Positions 39,107-48,609 of a stretch of DNA of 64,000 bases are shown here, piece after piece. The notes under the pieces were generated by a model that had not been told where the DNA came from, did not search any database, and worked only from the letters and a program-made list of their open reading frames with translations. Made by a program: the position numbers and the translations under genes. Position 1 is the first letter of the stretch. Each line of letters starts with the position of its first letter. Origin of the DNA: Vagococcus martis (lineage in GTDB: Bacteria > Bacillota > Bacilli > Lactobacillales > Vagococcaceae); NCBI RefSeq assembly GCF_002026305.1, contig NZ_MVAB01000001.1:2308001-2372000 (forward strand), in the 5' to 3' direction.

Positions 39107-40027
39107 ATGGCTCAATATATTCCAGCAATTTTAGAATTTTTTTATATTTTAATCGGTTTATTATCCATGATGACAGCTGTTCGTTGTTTTAAAGATGAAA
39201 CAAATGATGCACGAATTGGAACCGGGTTGTTTTGGTTAATACTAGGTGTTATATTTGCAGCAGGTCAACTAATGCCCTATGTGGTATCTGGGGTATTGCT
39301 AGCTGTTATTGGTGTATTAACATTATTTAAGCAAGTCAAAATCGGTAAGATAGCCGAATTAGATGAAGAACAAGGTCAACGTTCGGCAGAAACACTTGGT
39401 AGTTGGGTATTTTTCCCGTCAGTTTTACTGGCGATTGTTGCGGTAGTTATTTCTTATACACCACTTGGAGGACAAGTTGGGATTGGTGTGGCTTCTATTG
39501 TGGCATTGATTGTGGCAATGATTATAACAAAAGCACCGCCAAAAGTTGCGTTTGATGACACAGATCGTATGTTTCAGTCTGTCGGGACAACAGGGATTCT
39601 TCCTCAATTATTAGCAGCACTAGGTGTTGTCTTTAATGCAGCTGGTGTAGGAGAGGTGATTTCACAGGCCATTTCAGGTGTTGTACCAGAAGGAAATCGT
39701 TTAGCCGGAGTGATTGCATATTGTCTAGGGATGATGATTTTTACCATGGTTATGGGAAATGCGTTTGCGGCATTTACTGTTATTACAGCAGGTATTGGTG
39801 TACCATTTGTGATGATGCAAGGTGGTGATCCTGTTGTCGCCGGCACACTTGCGATGACGGCTGGTTTTTGTGGAACGCTCTTAACACCAATGGCCGCAAA
39901 TTTTAATGCGTTACCTGTTGCATTGCTTGAGATGGATGATACAAATGGCGTTATTAAAGCACAAGCTCCGATGGCTATCGTAATGATAGTTATTCATATT
40001 GTTTTAATGTACGTGTTGGCATTTTAA
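39107..40027 (+). CDS. DUF979-family membrane protein
   Basis: A 306-residue protein with about nine hydrophobic segments, including GTGLFWLILGVIFAAGQLMP near the start and the Gly-rich TAGFCGTLLTPMAANFNALP late, typical of DUF979. It begins 3 bases after the DUF969 gene with GAAAGGAG and should form one membrane complex with it. The transported substrate is unknown; pyroglutamate is a reasonable guess because pcp follows. Confidence 0.85.
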   Translation: MAQYIPAILEFFYILIGLLSMMTAVRCFKDETNDARIGTGLFWLILGVIFAAGQLMPYVVSGVLLAVIGVLTLFKQVKIGKIAELDEEQGQRSAETLGSWVFFPSVLLAIVAVVISYTPLGGQVGIGVASIVALIVAMIITKAPPKVAFDDTDRMFQSVGTTGILPQLLAALGVVFNAAGVGEVISQAISGVVPEGNRLAGVIAYCLGMMIFTMVMGNAFAAFTVITAGIGVPFVMMQGGDPVVAGTLAMTAGFCGTLLTPMAANFNALPVALLEMDDTNGVIKAQAPMAIVMIVIHIVLMYVLAF

Positions 40028-40048
40028 TAAAGGAAAGGAAGAAAACAA

Positions 40049-40696
40049 ATGAAAATTTTAGTTACAGGTTTTGATCCGTTTGGCGGAGAATCAACTAACC
40101 CAGCTTTAGAAGCAGTTAAAAAGTTACCAGAAACTATTTTAGATGCAGACATTATTAAACTTGAAATACCCACTGTTTTTAACAAATCAGCAGAAGTGGT
40201 GAAAGAAGCAATGTCAAAACATCAACCAGATGTTGTTGTAAATATCGGACAAGCAGGTGGCCGTTTTTCGGTGACACCAGAACGTGTTGCAATTAATGTT
40301 GATGATGCACGCATTCCAGATAATGAAGGCAATCAACCAATTGATGAAGCCATTCAACCAACAGGTCAGGCAGCTTATTTTACTCAATTACCTGTTAAAG
40401 CAATGGTTCAAAGAATGAAAGAATCAGGATTTCCTGGTGCGGTATCTAATACAGCTGGAACGTTTGTATGTAACCATATCATGTATCAAGTCCAATATTT
40501 AATTGATACTGAGTTTCCTAACGTTAAAGGAGGCTTCATACATGTCCCTTTTATTACCTCACAAGTCGTAGACAAGCCAAACCAACCAAGTATGAGTTTA
40601 GATGATATTGTGCAATCTTTAGAAAAAGCATTAGAAGCGATCGTGTTGTTTAACAATAAAGAAGATATTCGAACAATTGGTGGAGAAACACATTAA
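40049..40696 (+). CDS. pcp: Pyroglutamyl-peptidase I
   Basis: A 215-residue cysteine peptidase of family C15. Catalytic Glu79 is in TPERVAIN, Cys141 in [12 protein letters not shown] and His165 in GGFIHVPF. It removes N-terminal pyroglutamate from peptides in the cytoplasm. It is the third gene of the DUF969-DUF979-pcp operon, 21 bases after DUF979, and is followed by a terminator. Confidence 0.95.
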   Translation: MKILVTGFDPFGGESTNPALEAVKKLPETILDADIIKLEIPTVFNKSAEVVKEAMSKHQPDVVVNIGQAGGRFSVTPERVAINVDDARIPDNEGNQPIDEAIQPTGQAAYFTQLPVKAMVQRMKESGFPGAVSNTAGTFVCNHIMYQVQYLIDTEFPNVKGGFIHVPFITSQVVDKPNQPSMSLDDIVQSLEKALEAIVLFNNKEDIRTIGGETH

Positions 40697-40713
40697 TAGC
40701 AGAGCCAAAAGAA

Positions 40714-40757
40714 TGGGAAGAAAACGTGAAGAAAATTAGCGTTTATCTTCCTCTTTT
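40714..40757 (+). terminator. Terminator after pcp
   Basis: GGAAGAAAACG pairs with CGTTTATCTTCC with one bulged base, followed by CTCTTTTT. The remaining bases to 40975 contain only an A/T-rich stretch and a TATACT (40941-40946) before the next gene. Confidence 0.65.
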
Positions 40758-40975
40758 TAATGATTTAAGCTTAGAATAAGAAAGAAAATAAACGAAAATA
40801 TGACGAAATAAATAGAAAGTTAAATATTTATTTAAAAGAAGTCAGTTGTGATTGAAATAATTAAAAGATTTTTGTAAAGTTATTTAGGTGCTTATTTAAT
40901 AATTATGTCCATTTTAGTTTCATATATGTTCTAAAAAGAGTATACTATTAGAAGGAATGTAAGGTAGGTGTTAGT

Positions 40976-41350
40976 TTGATATTTAGTTTTGTTGGAATGA
41001 TTATGACAGTCTTAGGTGTTATTTATTTGATTTTTCCTTCGAAAAAGCGTGAAAATAAATACGGATACCGCACACAAAGAGCAAGATACACAGATGCCTC
41101 ATTTAAGTATGCTCAAAAAGTGGCTGCCAAAATGTTACTCTTAATTGGATTGGGCACTTGGTTAATTGGGTTTATTATAAAGAGTAGTGGAGTATCACAA
41201 TTCTTTATGTTAGAAATATTTTTGATAGCAATACCTATTATTAGCGTATTCTATCAGATTGAACGTCGTCTTGAGGTATTCAATGATGACTTCGACCGCG
41301 AGATTGGTAAAAATGAAAAGGGGGATACACATGAAGTTATTAATGATTGA
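40976..41350 (+). CDS. SdpI-family integral membrane protein
   Basis: A 124-residue protein with three hydrophobic segments and the family loop KYGYRTQRARYTDASFKYA between the first and second. SdpI of Bacillus is the immunity protein and signal receptor for the SdpC toxin; most homologues are uncharacterised. The start is TTG, 8 bases after AAGGTAGG, and no better in-frame start precedes the first helix. Its last 20 bases overlap the response regulator gene, so it belongs to that operon and may modulate the kinase. Confidence 0.8.
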   Translation: MIFSFVGMIMTVLGVIYLIFPSKKRENKYGYRTQRARYTDASFKYAQKVAAKMLLLIGLGTWLIGFIIKSSGVSQFFMLEIFLIAIPIISVFYQIERRLEVFNDDFDREIGKNEKGDTHEVIND

Positions 41351-42056
41351 AGACAACGAGTCTGTCTCAGAAATGATGAAAATGTTCTTTTTGAATGAGG
41401 AGTGGGATGTCACCTTCAAGTATGATGGAAAAGAAGGATTAGATACATTTCTTGAGGATCCATCATCATGGGATATGATTACACTGGATTTAAATCTACC
41501 GACAATGGACGGGGTGACTGTCTGTCGTGAAATTAGAAAAGAATCTTCTAGTGTACCGATTATTATGTTAACGGCTAGAGATTCTGAAAGTGATCAAGTT
41601 ATTGGGCTTGAAATGGGTGCTGATGATTATGTGACTAAACCGTTTAGTCCAATTACTTTAATTGCTCGAATTAAGGCGTTACATCGTCGTTCACAAATAA
41701 AAGAAGGCAGTGATGGAAGTACTGCTAATGGCAGCAGTGAAGATTTCGATGTTAAAACAGAGCACTTTAAAATTAATATTAATACCCGTGAAGCTTATTT
41801 TAACGATCAAATTGTCGGGGGATTAACACCTAAAGAGTTTGATTTATTATTGACATTAGCTAAAAAACCAAGACAAGTGTTTTCACGTGAAAAATTATTG
41901 GAATTAGTTTGGGATTACCAATATTTTGGCGATGAACGTACAGTTGACGCACACATTAAAAAATTAAGACAAAAAATTGAAAAAGTTGGTCCACAAGTGA
42001 TTCAAACAGTTTGGGGAGTTGGATATAAATTTGATGATTCAGGCATTAAAGTGTAG
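41331..42056 (+). CDS. OmpR-family response regulator downstream of SdpI-like gene
   Basis: This 241-residue regulator has receiver residues MIEDNE, phosphoacceptor Asp53 in TLDLNLPTMD and Lys103 in DDYVTKPF, a Ser/Gly-rich linker (about 127-140), and a winged helix ending TVWGVGYKFDDSG. AAAGGGGG lies 8 bases before the ATG at 41331, within the SdpI-like gene. It is partnered with the kinase 6 bases downstream. Target genes are unknown. Confidence 0.9.
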   Translation: MKLLMIEDNESVSEMMKMFFLNEEWDVTFKYDGKEGLDTFLEDPSSWDMITLDLNLPTMDGVTVCREIRKESSSVPIIMLTARDSESDQVIGLEMGADDYVTKPFSPITLIARIKALHRRSQIKEGSDGSTANGSSEDFDVKTEHFKININTREAYFNDQIVGGLTPKEFDLLLTLAKKPRQVFSREKLLELVWDYQYFGDERTVDAHIKKLRQKIEKVGPQVIQTVWGVGYKFDDSGIKV

Positions 42057-42062
42057 TGCTAC

Positions 42063-43499
42063 ATGAGATATCTAGTTCAGCAGATGTTGGCTTTTGTTGT
42101 GATTATTCTAACGGTATTAATCATTTTTGGTATTTCATTTCGTTCTTATACCAAAAGAACAGTAACAGAAAATTCTTATGCACAATTAAAAGGTTATTCT
42201 GATACTATTATAGAGAATATTAAACAACAAAATTGGACGCTCCAACAATCATTAGATACGTCTCAGTCTGTTTTGAAAAAACAAAAAGTGGCATTTACTG
42301 TTTTGAATCCAGACTTAACAGTGAGTTATCCTGTTGAATTTGAAGGCCAAAGTGGCTCAAGTTATGTAACAAAAAGTGAATTGGAATCATTAAAAAATGG
42401 TAATACTATAAAAAAAACCGTTAAAGACACGAAATTATCTATGCATGGACAACCAACTTCACTATTTGTACAACCGATTTTTTCTTCACCAGATTTGCAG
42501 TTTATCGGCTTGATTCTTGTGTCCAGACCTGACAGTAGTATAGATGCCAGTTTAAAATCACTAACCAACGACTTATTTAAAGGATTTTTGATCGCGACCA
42601 TTATCGCTATTTGGTTAAGTTATTTTTTAGCAAAATTTCAAGTAAAACGAATCGATCGTATGAAACAAGCAACCAACCAATTAGCCAATGGTAATTATGA
42701 TGTGCAAATCAAGGTAAAAGATAAAGGTGATGAGTTAGATGAACTAGCATCTGACTTTAATTTACTAGCTGTTGCGTTAAAAGAATCGCAAGAGGAAATC
42801 GAGCGTCAAGAAGAGCGAAGACGTAATTTTATGGCAGATGTTGCTCATGAAATGCGTACGCCATTGACAACGATAAATGGCTTATTAGAAGGTATAGCTT
42901 ATGGAGCCATTCCGAAAGATCAAGAAGAAAAATGTATCACGTTAATGCAAAATGAAACAAAACGATTGATTCGTCTAGTTAATGAAAATCTTGACTATGA
43001 AAAAATTCGAACCAATCAGATAAAGATGATTATCCAGAAATTCAATGCCACAGAAGTGCTTGAGTTGATTGTTGAACAGCTCAAAGGTAAGGCAACCGAC
43101 AAAAATGATAAACTCATTCTAGAGACATTTGAACCGATTGATGTATATGCTGATTATGACCGCTTCGTTCAGGTAGTGGTGAATATCACGACGAATGCGA
43201 TTCAATTTACCGAAGATGGTGAAATTAAATTAGCTCTTGAACGTCTTGACGATGCGACTGTTGTGACGATTTCTGACAATGGTATCGGGATGGATAAAGA
43301 ACAGCAAAAAAATATGTGGGATCGCTACTATAAAGCCGACCCATCACGCAAAAACACAAAATACGGTGAATCAGGACTAGGTCTATCGATTGTTGACCAA
43401 TTAGTCAAGCTTCATAAAGGAACCATCCAAGTATTTAGTGAGCCTGGTGTAGGGACAACCTTTAAAGTGACATTTCCAGATCATGAGTTACCAAAATAA
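42063..43499 (+). CDS. Sensor histidine kinase with HAMP domain
   Basis: This 478-residue kinase has a membrane helix at about 8-28, an extracellular PAS-like region at about 29-170, a second helix at 172-190, HAMP at about 191-245 and HisKA with His262 in MADVAHEMRTPLTTING. The N-box is NITTNAIQFT and the G-boxes DNGIGMD and GESGLGLSIV. No good ribosome binding site precedes the ATG, so translation probably depends on coupling to the regulator gene. It ends at a terminator. Confidence 0.9.
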   Translation: MRYLVQQMLAFVVIILTVLIIFGISFRSYTKRTVTENSYAQLKGYSDTIIENIKQQNWTLQQSLDTSQSVLKKQKVAFTVLNPDLTVSYPVEFEGQSGSSYVTKSELESLKNGNTIKKTVKDTKLSMHGQPTSLFVQPIFSSPDLQFIGLILVSRPDSSIDASLKSLTNDLFKGFLIATIIAIWLSYFLAKFQVKRIDRMKQATNQLANGNYDVQIKVKDKGDELDELASDFNLLAVALKESQEEIERQEERRRNFMADVAHEMRTPLTTINGLLEGIAYGAIPKDQEEKCITLMQNETKRLIRLVNENLDYEKIRTNQIKMIIQKFNATEVLELIVEQLKGKATDKNDKLILETFEPIDVYADYDRFVQVVVNITTNAIQFTEDGEIKLALERLDDATVVTISDNGIGMDKEQQKNMWDRYYKADPSRKNTKYGESGLGLSIVDQLVKLHKGTIQVFSEPGVGTTFKVTFPDHELPK

Positions 43500-43500
43500 A

Positions 43501-43547
43501 AACAAAGCCAAGAAAGATGTTTGTTTAAGTCTTTTTTGGCTTTTGTT
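43501..43547 (+). terminator. Terminator after the SdpI/two-component operon
   Basis: AACAAAGCCAAGAAAGA pairs with TCTTTTTTGGCTTTTGTT (about 16 bp with a bulge), 12-base loop. Confidence 0.78.
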
Positions 43548-43625
43548 CGTTTTTACTATCTCTTTACTTGTTTTTTTGATACACTTTTAACTAGATAAGA
43601 TATTATAAAAAGAACAGGTGAGTAT

Positions 43626-43919
43626 GTGAAAGAGAACTTTACGTATCCAATGAATCCAGATTGGACGACAGATGAATTGATAAAAGTAATGGGAATTTGG
43701 CAAGCAGTTGAGAGGGCTTACGAATCAAAAATAGACGTGGATGAATTTGTTGATACTTATAAAGAATTTAAATCAGTGGTAAAAAGTATCGGAGAAGAAC
43801 GTCAATTAGGGCGAGACTTTGAGGACGTTAGCGGGTATTCGTTATACCGTGTTGTAACTGTCGCAAAGAAAAAGCAAACAGGCATCATTAAAAGGAAGGA
43901 TCTAGATAATGGAAAATAG
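43626..43919 (+). CDS. UPF0223 family protein
   Basis: A 97-residue protein beginning MKENFTYPMNPDWTTDE, the recognisable start of the UPF0223 (YktA) family, and containing FVDTYKEFKSVVKSIGEE and GYSLYRVV. Function unknown. The start is GTG, 7 bases after ACAGGTGAG; no in-frame ATG is available upstream. It overlaps the start of the inositol-phosphatase-like gene by 11 bases, an arrangement also seen in Bacillus (yktA-yktC region). Confidence 0.88.
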   Translation: MKENFTYPMNPDWTTDELIKVMGIWQAVERAYESKIDVDEFVDTYKEFKSVVKSIGEERQLGRDFEDVSGYSLYRVVTVAKKKQTGIIKRKDLDNGK

Positions 43920-44676
43920 AGAATTAATGCAACAAGTTAAGCGATGGGTTGAAGAAGCTGGTGAATACATCAAAACTGAATTAAAACAAGTTGTTAAAGT
44001 GGAACAAAAATCAAATCGCAGCGACCTAGTTACTAATGTCGATAAAGGTACCGAAGCCTTTTTAGTAAATAAAATTAATGAAGCCTATCCAGATGACTTG
44101 ATTATTGGAGAAGAAGGAACAGGGAGAGATGTGTCGACAACTGATGGACGTATTTGGATTATCGACCCAATCGATGGCACGTTGAATTTCGTAAAACAAC
44201 AAGAAAATTTTTGTATTATGGTTGGGATTTTTGAAAATGGTAAACCACTTCTTGGGTTTATTTATGATGTGATGAAAAATGAATTTGCTTATGGTGGACT
44301 AGAAACCGGCGTTTATCTAAATGGAACAAAATTAGATAAACCGGAAGATTTATCTTTGGCAGATGGTTTGATAGGATGTAATGTTGGCATGTATTCGGAG
44401 AACTACAAGCACAGTAAAGAGATTGCTTCAGCAGCTATTGGTGTTAGAATGTTAGGTTGTGCTGGATTAGACTTTTTAAGTGTCATTCGTGGCAAACAAA
44501 ATGGCTATATATCAAACTTAGCTCCTTGGGATTTTGCAGCTGGTACAGTTTTAGCTGAGGCATTAGGATTTGTTTGTCGTAAATACCCAGATTCTGATTA
44601 TGATATTTTAGGCGATCGCCAGTATTTTGTCGTTGCCACACCGCAAACATTCAGTGATATGCAAAAATTTTTTTAA
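43909..44676 (+). CDS. Inositol monophosphatase family protein (SuhB-like)
   Basis: A 255-residue enzyme with the lithium-sensitive phosphatase motifs: GEEGTG, the metal-binding WIIDPIDGTLNFVKQ and the late APWDFAAGTVLAEA. It removes phosphate from inositol phosphates or related sugar phosphates; the true substrate in firmicutes (YktC type) is uncertain. AAGGAAGG precedes the ATG inside UPF0223. A terminator follows. Confidence 0.9.
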   Translation: MENRELMQQVKRWVEEAGEYIKTELKQVVKVEQKSNRSDLVTNVDKGTEAFLVNKINEAYPDDLIIGEEGTGRDVSTTDGRIWIIDPIDGTLNFVKQQENFCIMVGIFENGKPLLGFIYDVMKNEFAYGGLETGVYLNGTKLDKPEDLSLADGLIGCNVGMYSENYKHSKEIASAAIGVRMLGCAGLDFLSVIRGKQNGYISNLAPWDFAAGTVLAEALGFVCRKYPDSDYDILGDRQYFVVATPQTFSDMQKFF

Positions 44677-44680
44677 AAAT

Positions 44681-44711
44681 AAGTGAAAAATGAAAAATTT
44701 TCACTTTTTTT
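44681..44711 (+). terminator. Terminator after the suhB-like gene
   Basis: AAGTGAAAA and TTTTCACTT form a 9-bp stem, followed by a long T-run. Confidence 0.82.
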
Positions 44712-44801
44712 CATGGAATTTTTTTGTTATACTGAATAGTCGGTTAATTTAAGCGGTGATTAATCGCTTATGTTTTTAAACAGTAAGGAGAGTATATAAT
44801 A

Positions 44802-46646
44802 GTGAAATTAAGAGAAGATATTCGTAATGTGGCCATTATCGCCCACGTTGACCATGGTAAAACAACTTTGGTAGACGAGTTGTTAAAACAATCTAATACA
44901 TTGGAAGGTCATACACAGTTACAGGAACGTGCGATGGACTCTGGTGATATTGAAAAAGAACGTGGTATTACGATTTTAGCAAAAAATACTGCCATCAACT
45001 ATGCAGGAAAACACATCAACATCTTAGATACACCAGGACATGCGGACTTTGGTGGAGAAGTTGAACGTATCATGAAAATGGTAGATGGTGTTGTACTTGT
45101 TGTCGATGCTTATGAAGGAACAATGCCTCAAACACGTTTCGTGTTGAAAAAAGCGTTAGAGCAAAAATTAACACCAATCGTGGTTGTAAATAAGATTGAT
45201 AAACCAACTGCTCGTCCAGCTGAAGTAGTGGATGAAGTATTAGAGTTATTCATCGAGCTTGGTGCCGATGATGACCAATTAGAATTCCCAGTTGTTTACG
45301 CTGCAGCAGTAAACGGAACATCAAGTTTATCTGATGATCCAGCTGATCAAGAACACACAATGAATCACGTACTTGACTCAATTATCGAGCATATTCCAGC
45401 TCCAGTTGATAATAGTGATGAGCCATTACAATTCCAAGTATCATTACTTGATTACAACGATTACGTGGGACGTATTGGGATTGGTCGTGTATTCCGCGGA
45501 ACAATCAAAGTTGGGGACCAAGTTGCCTTAATGAAATTAGATGGTTCTGTTAAAAAGTTCCGTGTTACTAAATTATTAGGTTTCTTAGGCCTAACTCGTG
45601 TGGAAATCAATGAAGCTAAAGCGGGAGATTTAATTGCGGTTTCAGGTATGGAAGATATCTTCGTAGGAGAAACTGTTACACCTGTTGATAACCAAGATGC
45701 TCTACCAATCTTACACATTGATGAGCCAACATTACAAATGACTTTCTTAGTAAACAACTCTCCATTTGCAGGTCGCGAAGGTAAATACGTGACGGCTCGT
45801 AAAATCGAAGAACGTCTACAAAACCAATTACAAACAGATGTGTCTCTAAAAGTTGAAGAAACTGAATCGCCAGATAAATGGATCGTTTCTGGACGTGGAG
45901 AATTGCATTTATCTATCTTAATAGAAAACATGCGTCGTGAAGGATATGAGTTACAAGTATCACGTCCAAGCGTTATTTATCGTGACGTTGATGGCGTATT
46001 ATGTGAGCCATTTGAACGTGTACAAATTGACACACCTGAAGAATACATGGGTGGTGTTATCGAGTCATTAGGTCAACGTAAAGCCGAAATGCAAGACATG
46101 ATTAACTCAGGTAACGGTCAAGTCCGCTTAATCTTCTTAGCTCCAGCTCGTGGATTAATTGGTTACTCAACTGAATTTATGTCATTAACTCGTGGATATG
46201 GTATCATGAACCACACGTTTGACTCATACTTACCAGTTATTTCTGGTTTAGTAAGTGGTCGTCGTAACGGTGCATTAGTTTCTATCGACCAAGGTAAAGC
46301 AACAACATATTCTATTATGAGTATTGAAGAACGTGGGACAGTCTTTGTTGAGCCAGGTACAGAAGTATACGAAGGAATGATCGTCGGTCAAAACTCTCGT
46401 GAAAATGACTTAGGTGTTAACATCACGAAAGCAAAACAAATGACTAACGTGCGTTCTGCAACAAAAGACCAAACATCAGTGATTAAAAAACCAAAAATCT
46501 TAACTTTAGAAGAATCATTACAATTCTTAAATGACGATGAATACTGTGAAGTCACACCAGAAAGCATTCGTTTAAGAAAACAAATCTTAAACAAAGCTGA
46601 ACGTGAAAAAGCAGCGAAACGTAAAAAACAAGCAGACAATGCTTAA
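44802..46646 (+). CDS. typA: Ribosome-associated GTPase TypA/BipA
   Basis: A 614-residue translational GTPase with P-loop AHVDHGKTT (about residues 14-22), [11 protein letters not shown] and NKIDKP, followed by EF-G-like domains and the BipA-specific C-terminal region ([13 protein letters not shown]). It assists 50S assembly and growth under stress such as cold. The start is GTG, 11 bases after AAGGAG, and gives the standard N-terminus [15 protein letters not shown]. An extended -10 TGTTATACT is at 44725-44733. Confidence 0.96.
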   Translation: MKLREDIRNVAIIAHVDHGKTTLVDELLKQSNTLEGHTQLQERAMDSGDIEKERGITILAKNTAINYAGKHINILDTPGHADFGGEVERIMKMVDGVVLVVDAYEGTMPQTRFVLKKALEQKLTPIVVVNKIDKPTARPAEVVDEVLELFIELGADDDQLEFPVVYAAAVNGTSSLSDDPADQEHTMNHVLDSIIEHIPAPVDNSDEPLQFQVSLLDYNDYVGRIGIGRVFRGTIKVGDQVALMKLDGSVKKFRVTKLLGFLGLTRVEINEAKAGDLIAVSGMEDIFVGETVTPVDNQDALPILHIDEPTLQMTFLVNNSPFAGREGKYVTARKIEERLQNQLQTDVSLKVEETESPDKWIVSGRGELHLSILIENMRREGYELQVSRPSVIYRDVDGVLCEPFERVQIDTPEEYMGGVIESLGQRKAEMQDMINSGNGQVRLIFLAPARGLIGYSTEFMSLTRGYGIMNHTFDSYLPVISGLVSGRRNGALVSIDQGKATTYSIMSIEERGTVFVEPGTEVYEGMIVGQNSRENDLGVNITKAKQMTNVRSATKDQTSVIKKPKILTLEESLQFLNDDEYCEVTPESIRLRKQILNKAEREKAAKRKKQADNA

Positions 46647-46654
46647 ATAAATTG

Positions 46655-46690
46655 AAAGGACTGGCAAGTTTACTTGTCAGTTCTTTTTTT
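46655..46690 (+). terminator. Terminator after typA
   Basis: GGACTGGCAAG and CTTGTCAGTTC pair over 11 bp with two wobble pairs, 4-base loop, T-run. Confidence 0.85.
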
Positions 46691-46779
46691 ATAAATAACA
46701 CAAATCATACAGTTAATATCATTTAAAAAAATCCGATTAGTGTTATAATAAGATTAATGACAAAAAGTGAGGCGAATAT

Positions 46780-47481
46780 ATGGATTATCAACAATTATCA
46801 AACCGTTTGGAAGCAGTAGCAAAGTTAGTACCACAGGGTAGTTTTTTAGCTGATATCGGCTCTGACCATGCTTATTTGCCTGCTCATTTAATATTAAATC
46901 ATCAGATTACAGGAGCTATTGCCGGTGAAGTCGTCAAAGGTCCATATGAATCTGCTGAAAAATTAGTCAATGATTTATTACTGACAGATAAAATAGATGT
47001 TAGATTAGGAGATGGCTTGGAAGTCATCAAACCTTATGATAACGTGAGTGCTATCACGATTTGTGGGATGGGTGGCACATTAATTCGAGATATTTTAGAA
47101 CGTGGTAAAAACAAAAACCGTTTAACCCGCAAAGAATTATTAATCTTACAACCAAACGTTGGCTCTCATGTCCTAAGACATTGGTTAGTTGAAAATCATT
47201 ACATCATTCAAGACGAAAAAATATTGAGTGAAAATGATAAAACATACGAAATTATTGTCGCTGAAGCATCTGATAGAAAAGTAGAGCTAACTGAATCAGA
47301 AGAATTATTCGGTCCTGTTTTGATGAAAGAATCATCTGATGTGTTTAAAGCAAAATGGCAATTTGAATTAGAACAATATGAACGCGTAATAAATCAGTTG
47401 TCTCAATCTAAAACAAACCAAGATAAGAAAATAGCACAAATCAATCATCAGTGTGATTTAATCAAGGAGGTACTGTCGTGA
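46780..47481 (+). CDS. trmK: tRNA (adenine(22)-N1)-methyltransferase
   Basis: A 233-residue methyltransferase of the TrmK (YqfN) family with ADIGSDHAYLPAHLI as SAM motif, ICGMGGTLI and LQPNVGSHVLRHWL, plus a C-terminal coiled helix pair. It makes m1A22 in tRNA. Its place directly before the Nif3-like gene is the conserved firmicute arrangement. The ATG follows GAGGCG. The last bases overlap the next start by 4. Confidence 0.93.
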   Translation: MDYQQLSNRLEAVAKLVPQGSFLADIGSDHAYLPAHLILNHQITGAIAGEVVKGPYESAEKLVNDLLLTDKIDVRLGDGLEVIKPYDNVSAITICGMGGTLIRDILERGKNKNRLTRKELLILQPNVGSHVLRHWLVENHYIIQDEKILSENDKTYEIIVAEASDRKVELTESEELFGPVLMKESSDVFKAKWQFELEQYERVINQLSQSKTNQDKKIAQINHQCDLIKEVLS

Positions 47482-48596
47482 AAATAACAGGAGCTGAATT
47501 TATTAAACAATTTGAATCAGTCGTACCACTAGAACTTGCTGAAGATAATGATCCAGTTGGGTTACATATTGGCACGCTTAATAAACCAATTAACCGCGTG
47601 ATGATGACATTAGATGTTAGACCAGATGTGGTGCAAGAAGCGATTGATAAAAAGATTGATTTAATCGTGGCGAAACATCCGCCGATTTTTCGTCCAGTGA
47701 AGCGCTTGTTGGTCGATGATTTTCAAACTAAAATGTATGCTGACTTATTGAAACATGATATTGCGGTCTACGCAGCACACACAAATATGGATATTGTTGA
47801 CAATGGGTTGAATGATTTATTTTGCGATATGTTGGGTATTGACGCAACGGATTATTTACGTCAAACTCACGAATATTTTTACCGTAAGTTAGTAGTTTAT
47901 GTGCCGACAACTCATGCAGAGTCACTACGAGAAGCATTTGGTGAAGCAGGTATCGGTGCTTACCATGACTATGATTACACAAGTTTTTCATCTAGTGGAA
48001 CTGGACGTTTCCGGCCACTAGAAAACACCAATCCAGCAATTGGTGTCAATCATGAATTAACCAGTGTTGAAGAAGAAAAAATTGAAGTGATGTTTTTACC
48101 GCAACAGTACCCAACAGTGTTGTCAATTATTAATGAGTATCACCCATATGAAGAGCCGATGTTTGATATTTTTCCATTAGAAAATATATCAAAAACATAT
48201 GGTATCGGTCGTATCGGCACATTAGAGCACTCAATGAGCTTGCTTGATTTTGTCGAAAAAGTGAAGAAGACATTTGGCTTAAATGCCATTCGTTTAACGA
48301 CTGATACAAAAGATAAACAAGTAAAAACAGTGGCTATTTGTGGTGGTAGTGGTGAGAAGTTTTATAAAGACGCCCTTAAAAAAGGTGCGGATGTCTATAT
48401 TACCGGAGATGTGTATTATCATACGGCTCATGATATGATAGAAGAAGGGTTATCAGTGATTGACCCAGGACATTATATTGAGTCTGTTTGTAAAAAGTAC
48501 TATGTCGAATTATTTAATCAATGGAAACAACAAAATGATTGGGATGTCACGTTTATCGAAAGTGACGTGAATACTAATCCATTTGAAATAATATAA
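47478..48596 (+). CDS. Nif3-like dinuclear metal centre protein (YqfO family)
   Basis: A 372-residue protein of the Nif3/DUF34 family. N-terminal and C-terminal Nif3 halves flank a CutA-like insert (about 130-230). Metal ligands include KHPPIF, AAHTNMD and the late [11 protein letters not shown] and DPGHYIES. Family members form hexamers; suggested roles include GTP cyclohydrolase-like or metal chaperone activity, none certain. The start is GTG in a GTGA overlap with trmK after AAGGAGG. Confidence 0.9.
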   Translation: MKITGAEFIKQFESVVPLELAEDNDPVGLHIGTLNKPINRVMMTLDVRPDVVQEAIDKKIDLIVAKHPPIFRPVKRLLVDDFQTKMYADLLKHDIAVYAAHTNMDIVDNGLNDLFCDMLGIDATDYLRQTHEYFYRKLVVYVPTTHAESLREAFGEAGIGAYHDYDYTSFSSSGTGRFRPLENTNPAIGVNHELTSVEEEKIEVMFLPQQYPTVLSIINEYHPYEEPMFDIFPLENISKTYGIGRIGTLEHSMSLLDFVEKVKKTFGLNAIRLTTDTKDKQVKTVAICGGSGEKFYKDALKKGADVYITGDVYYHTAHDMIEEGLSVIDPGHYIESVCKKYYVELFNQWKQQNDWDVTFIESDVNTNPFEII

Positions 48597-48609
48597 GGGA
48601 GTGTCAATT

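Noticed and set aside
40760-40940. Search of the A/T-rich gap between pcp and the SdpI-like gene for a small toxin gene or RNA
   Set aside because: No open frame with a ribosome binding site and no stable structure beyond the pcp terminator.
45461-45931. 156-codon minus-strand open frame inside typA
   Set aside because: It is an antisense shadow of a strongly conserved gene with biased codons; no ribosome binding site or recognisable protein.
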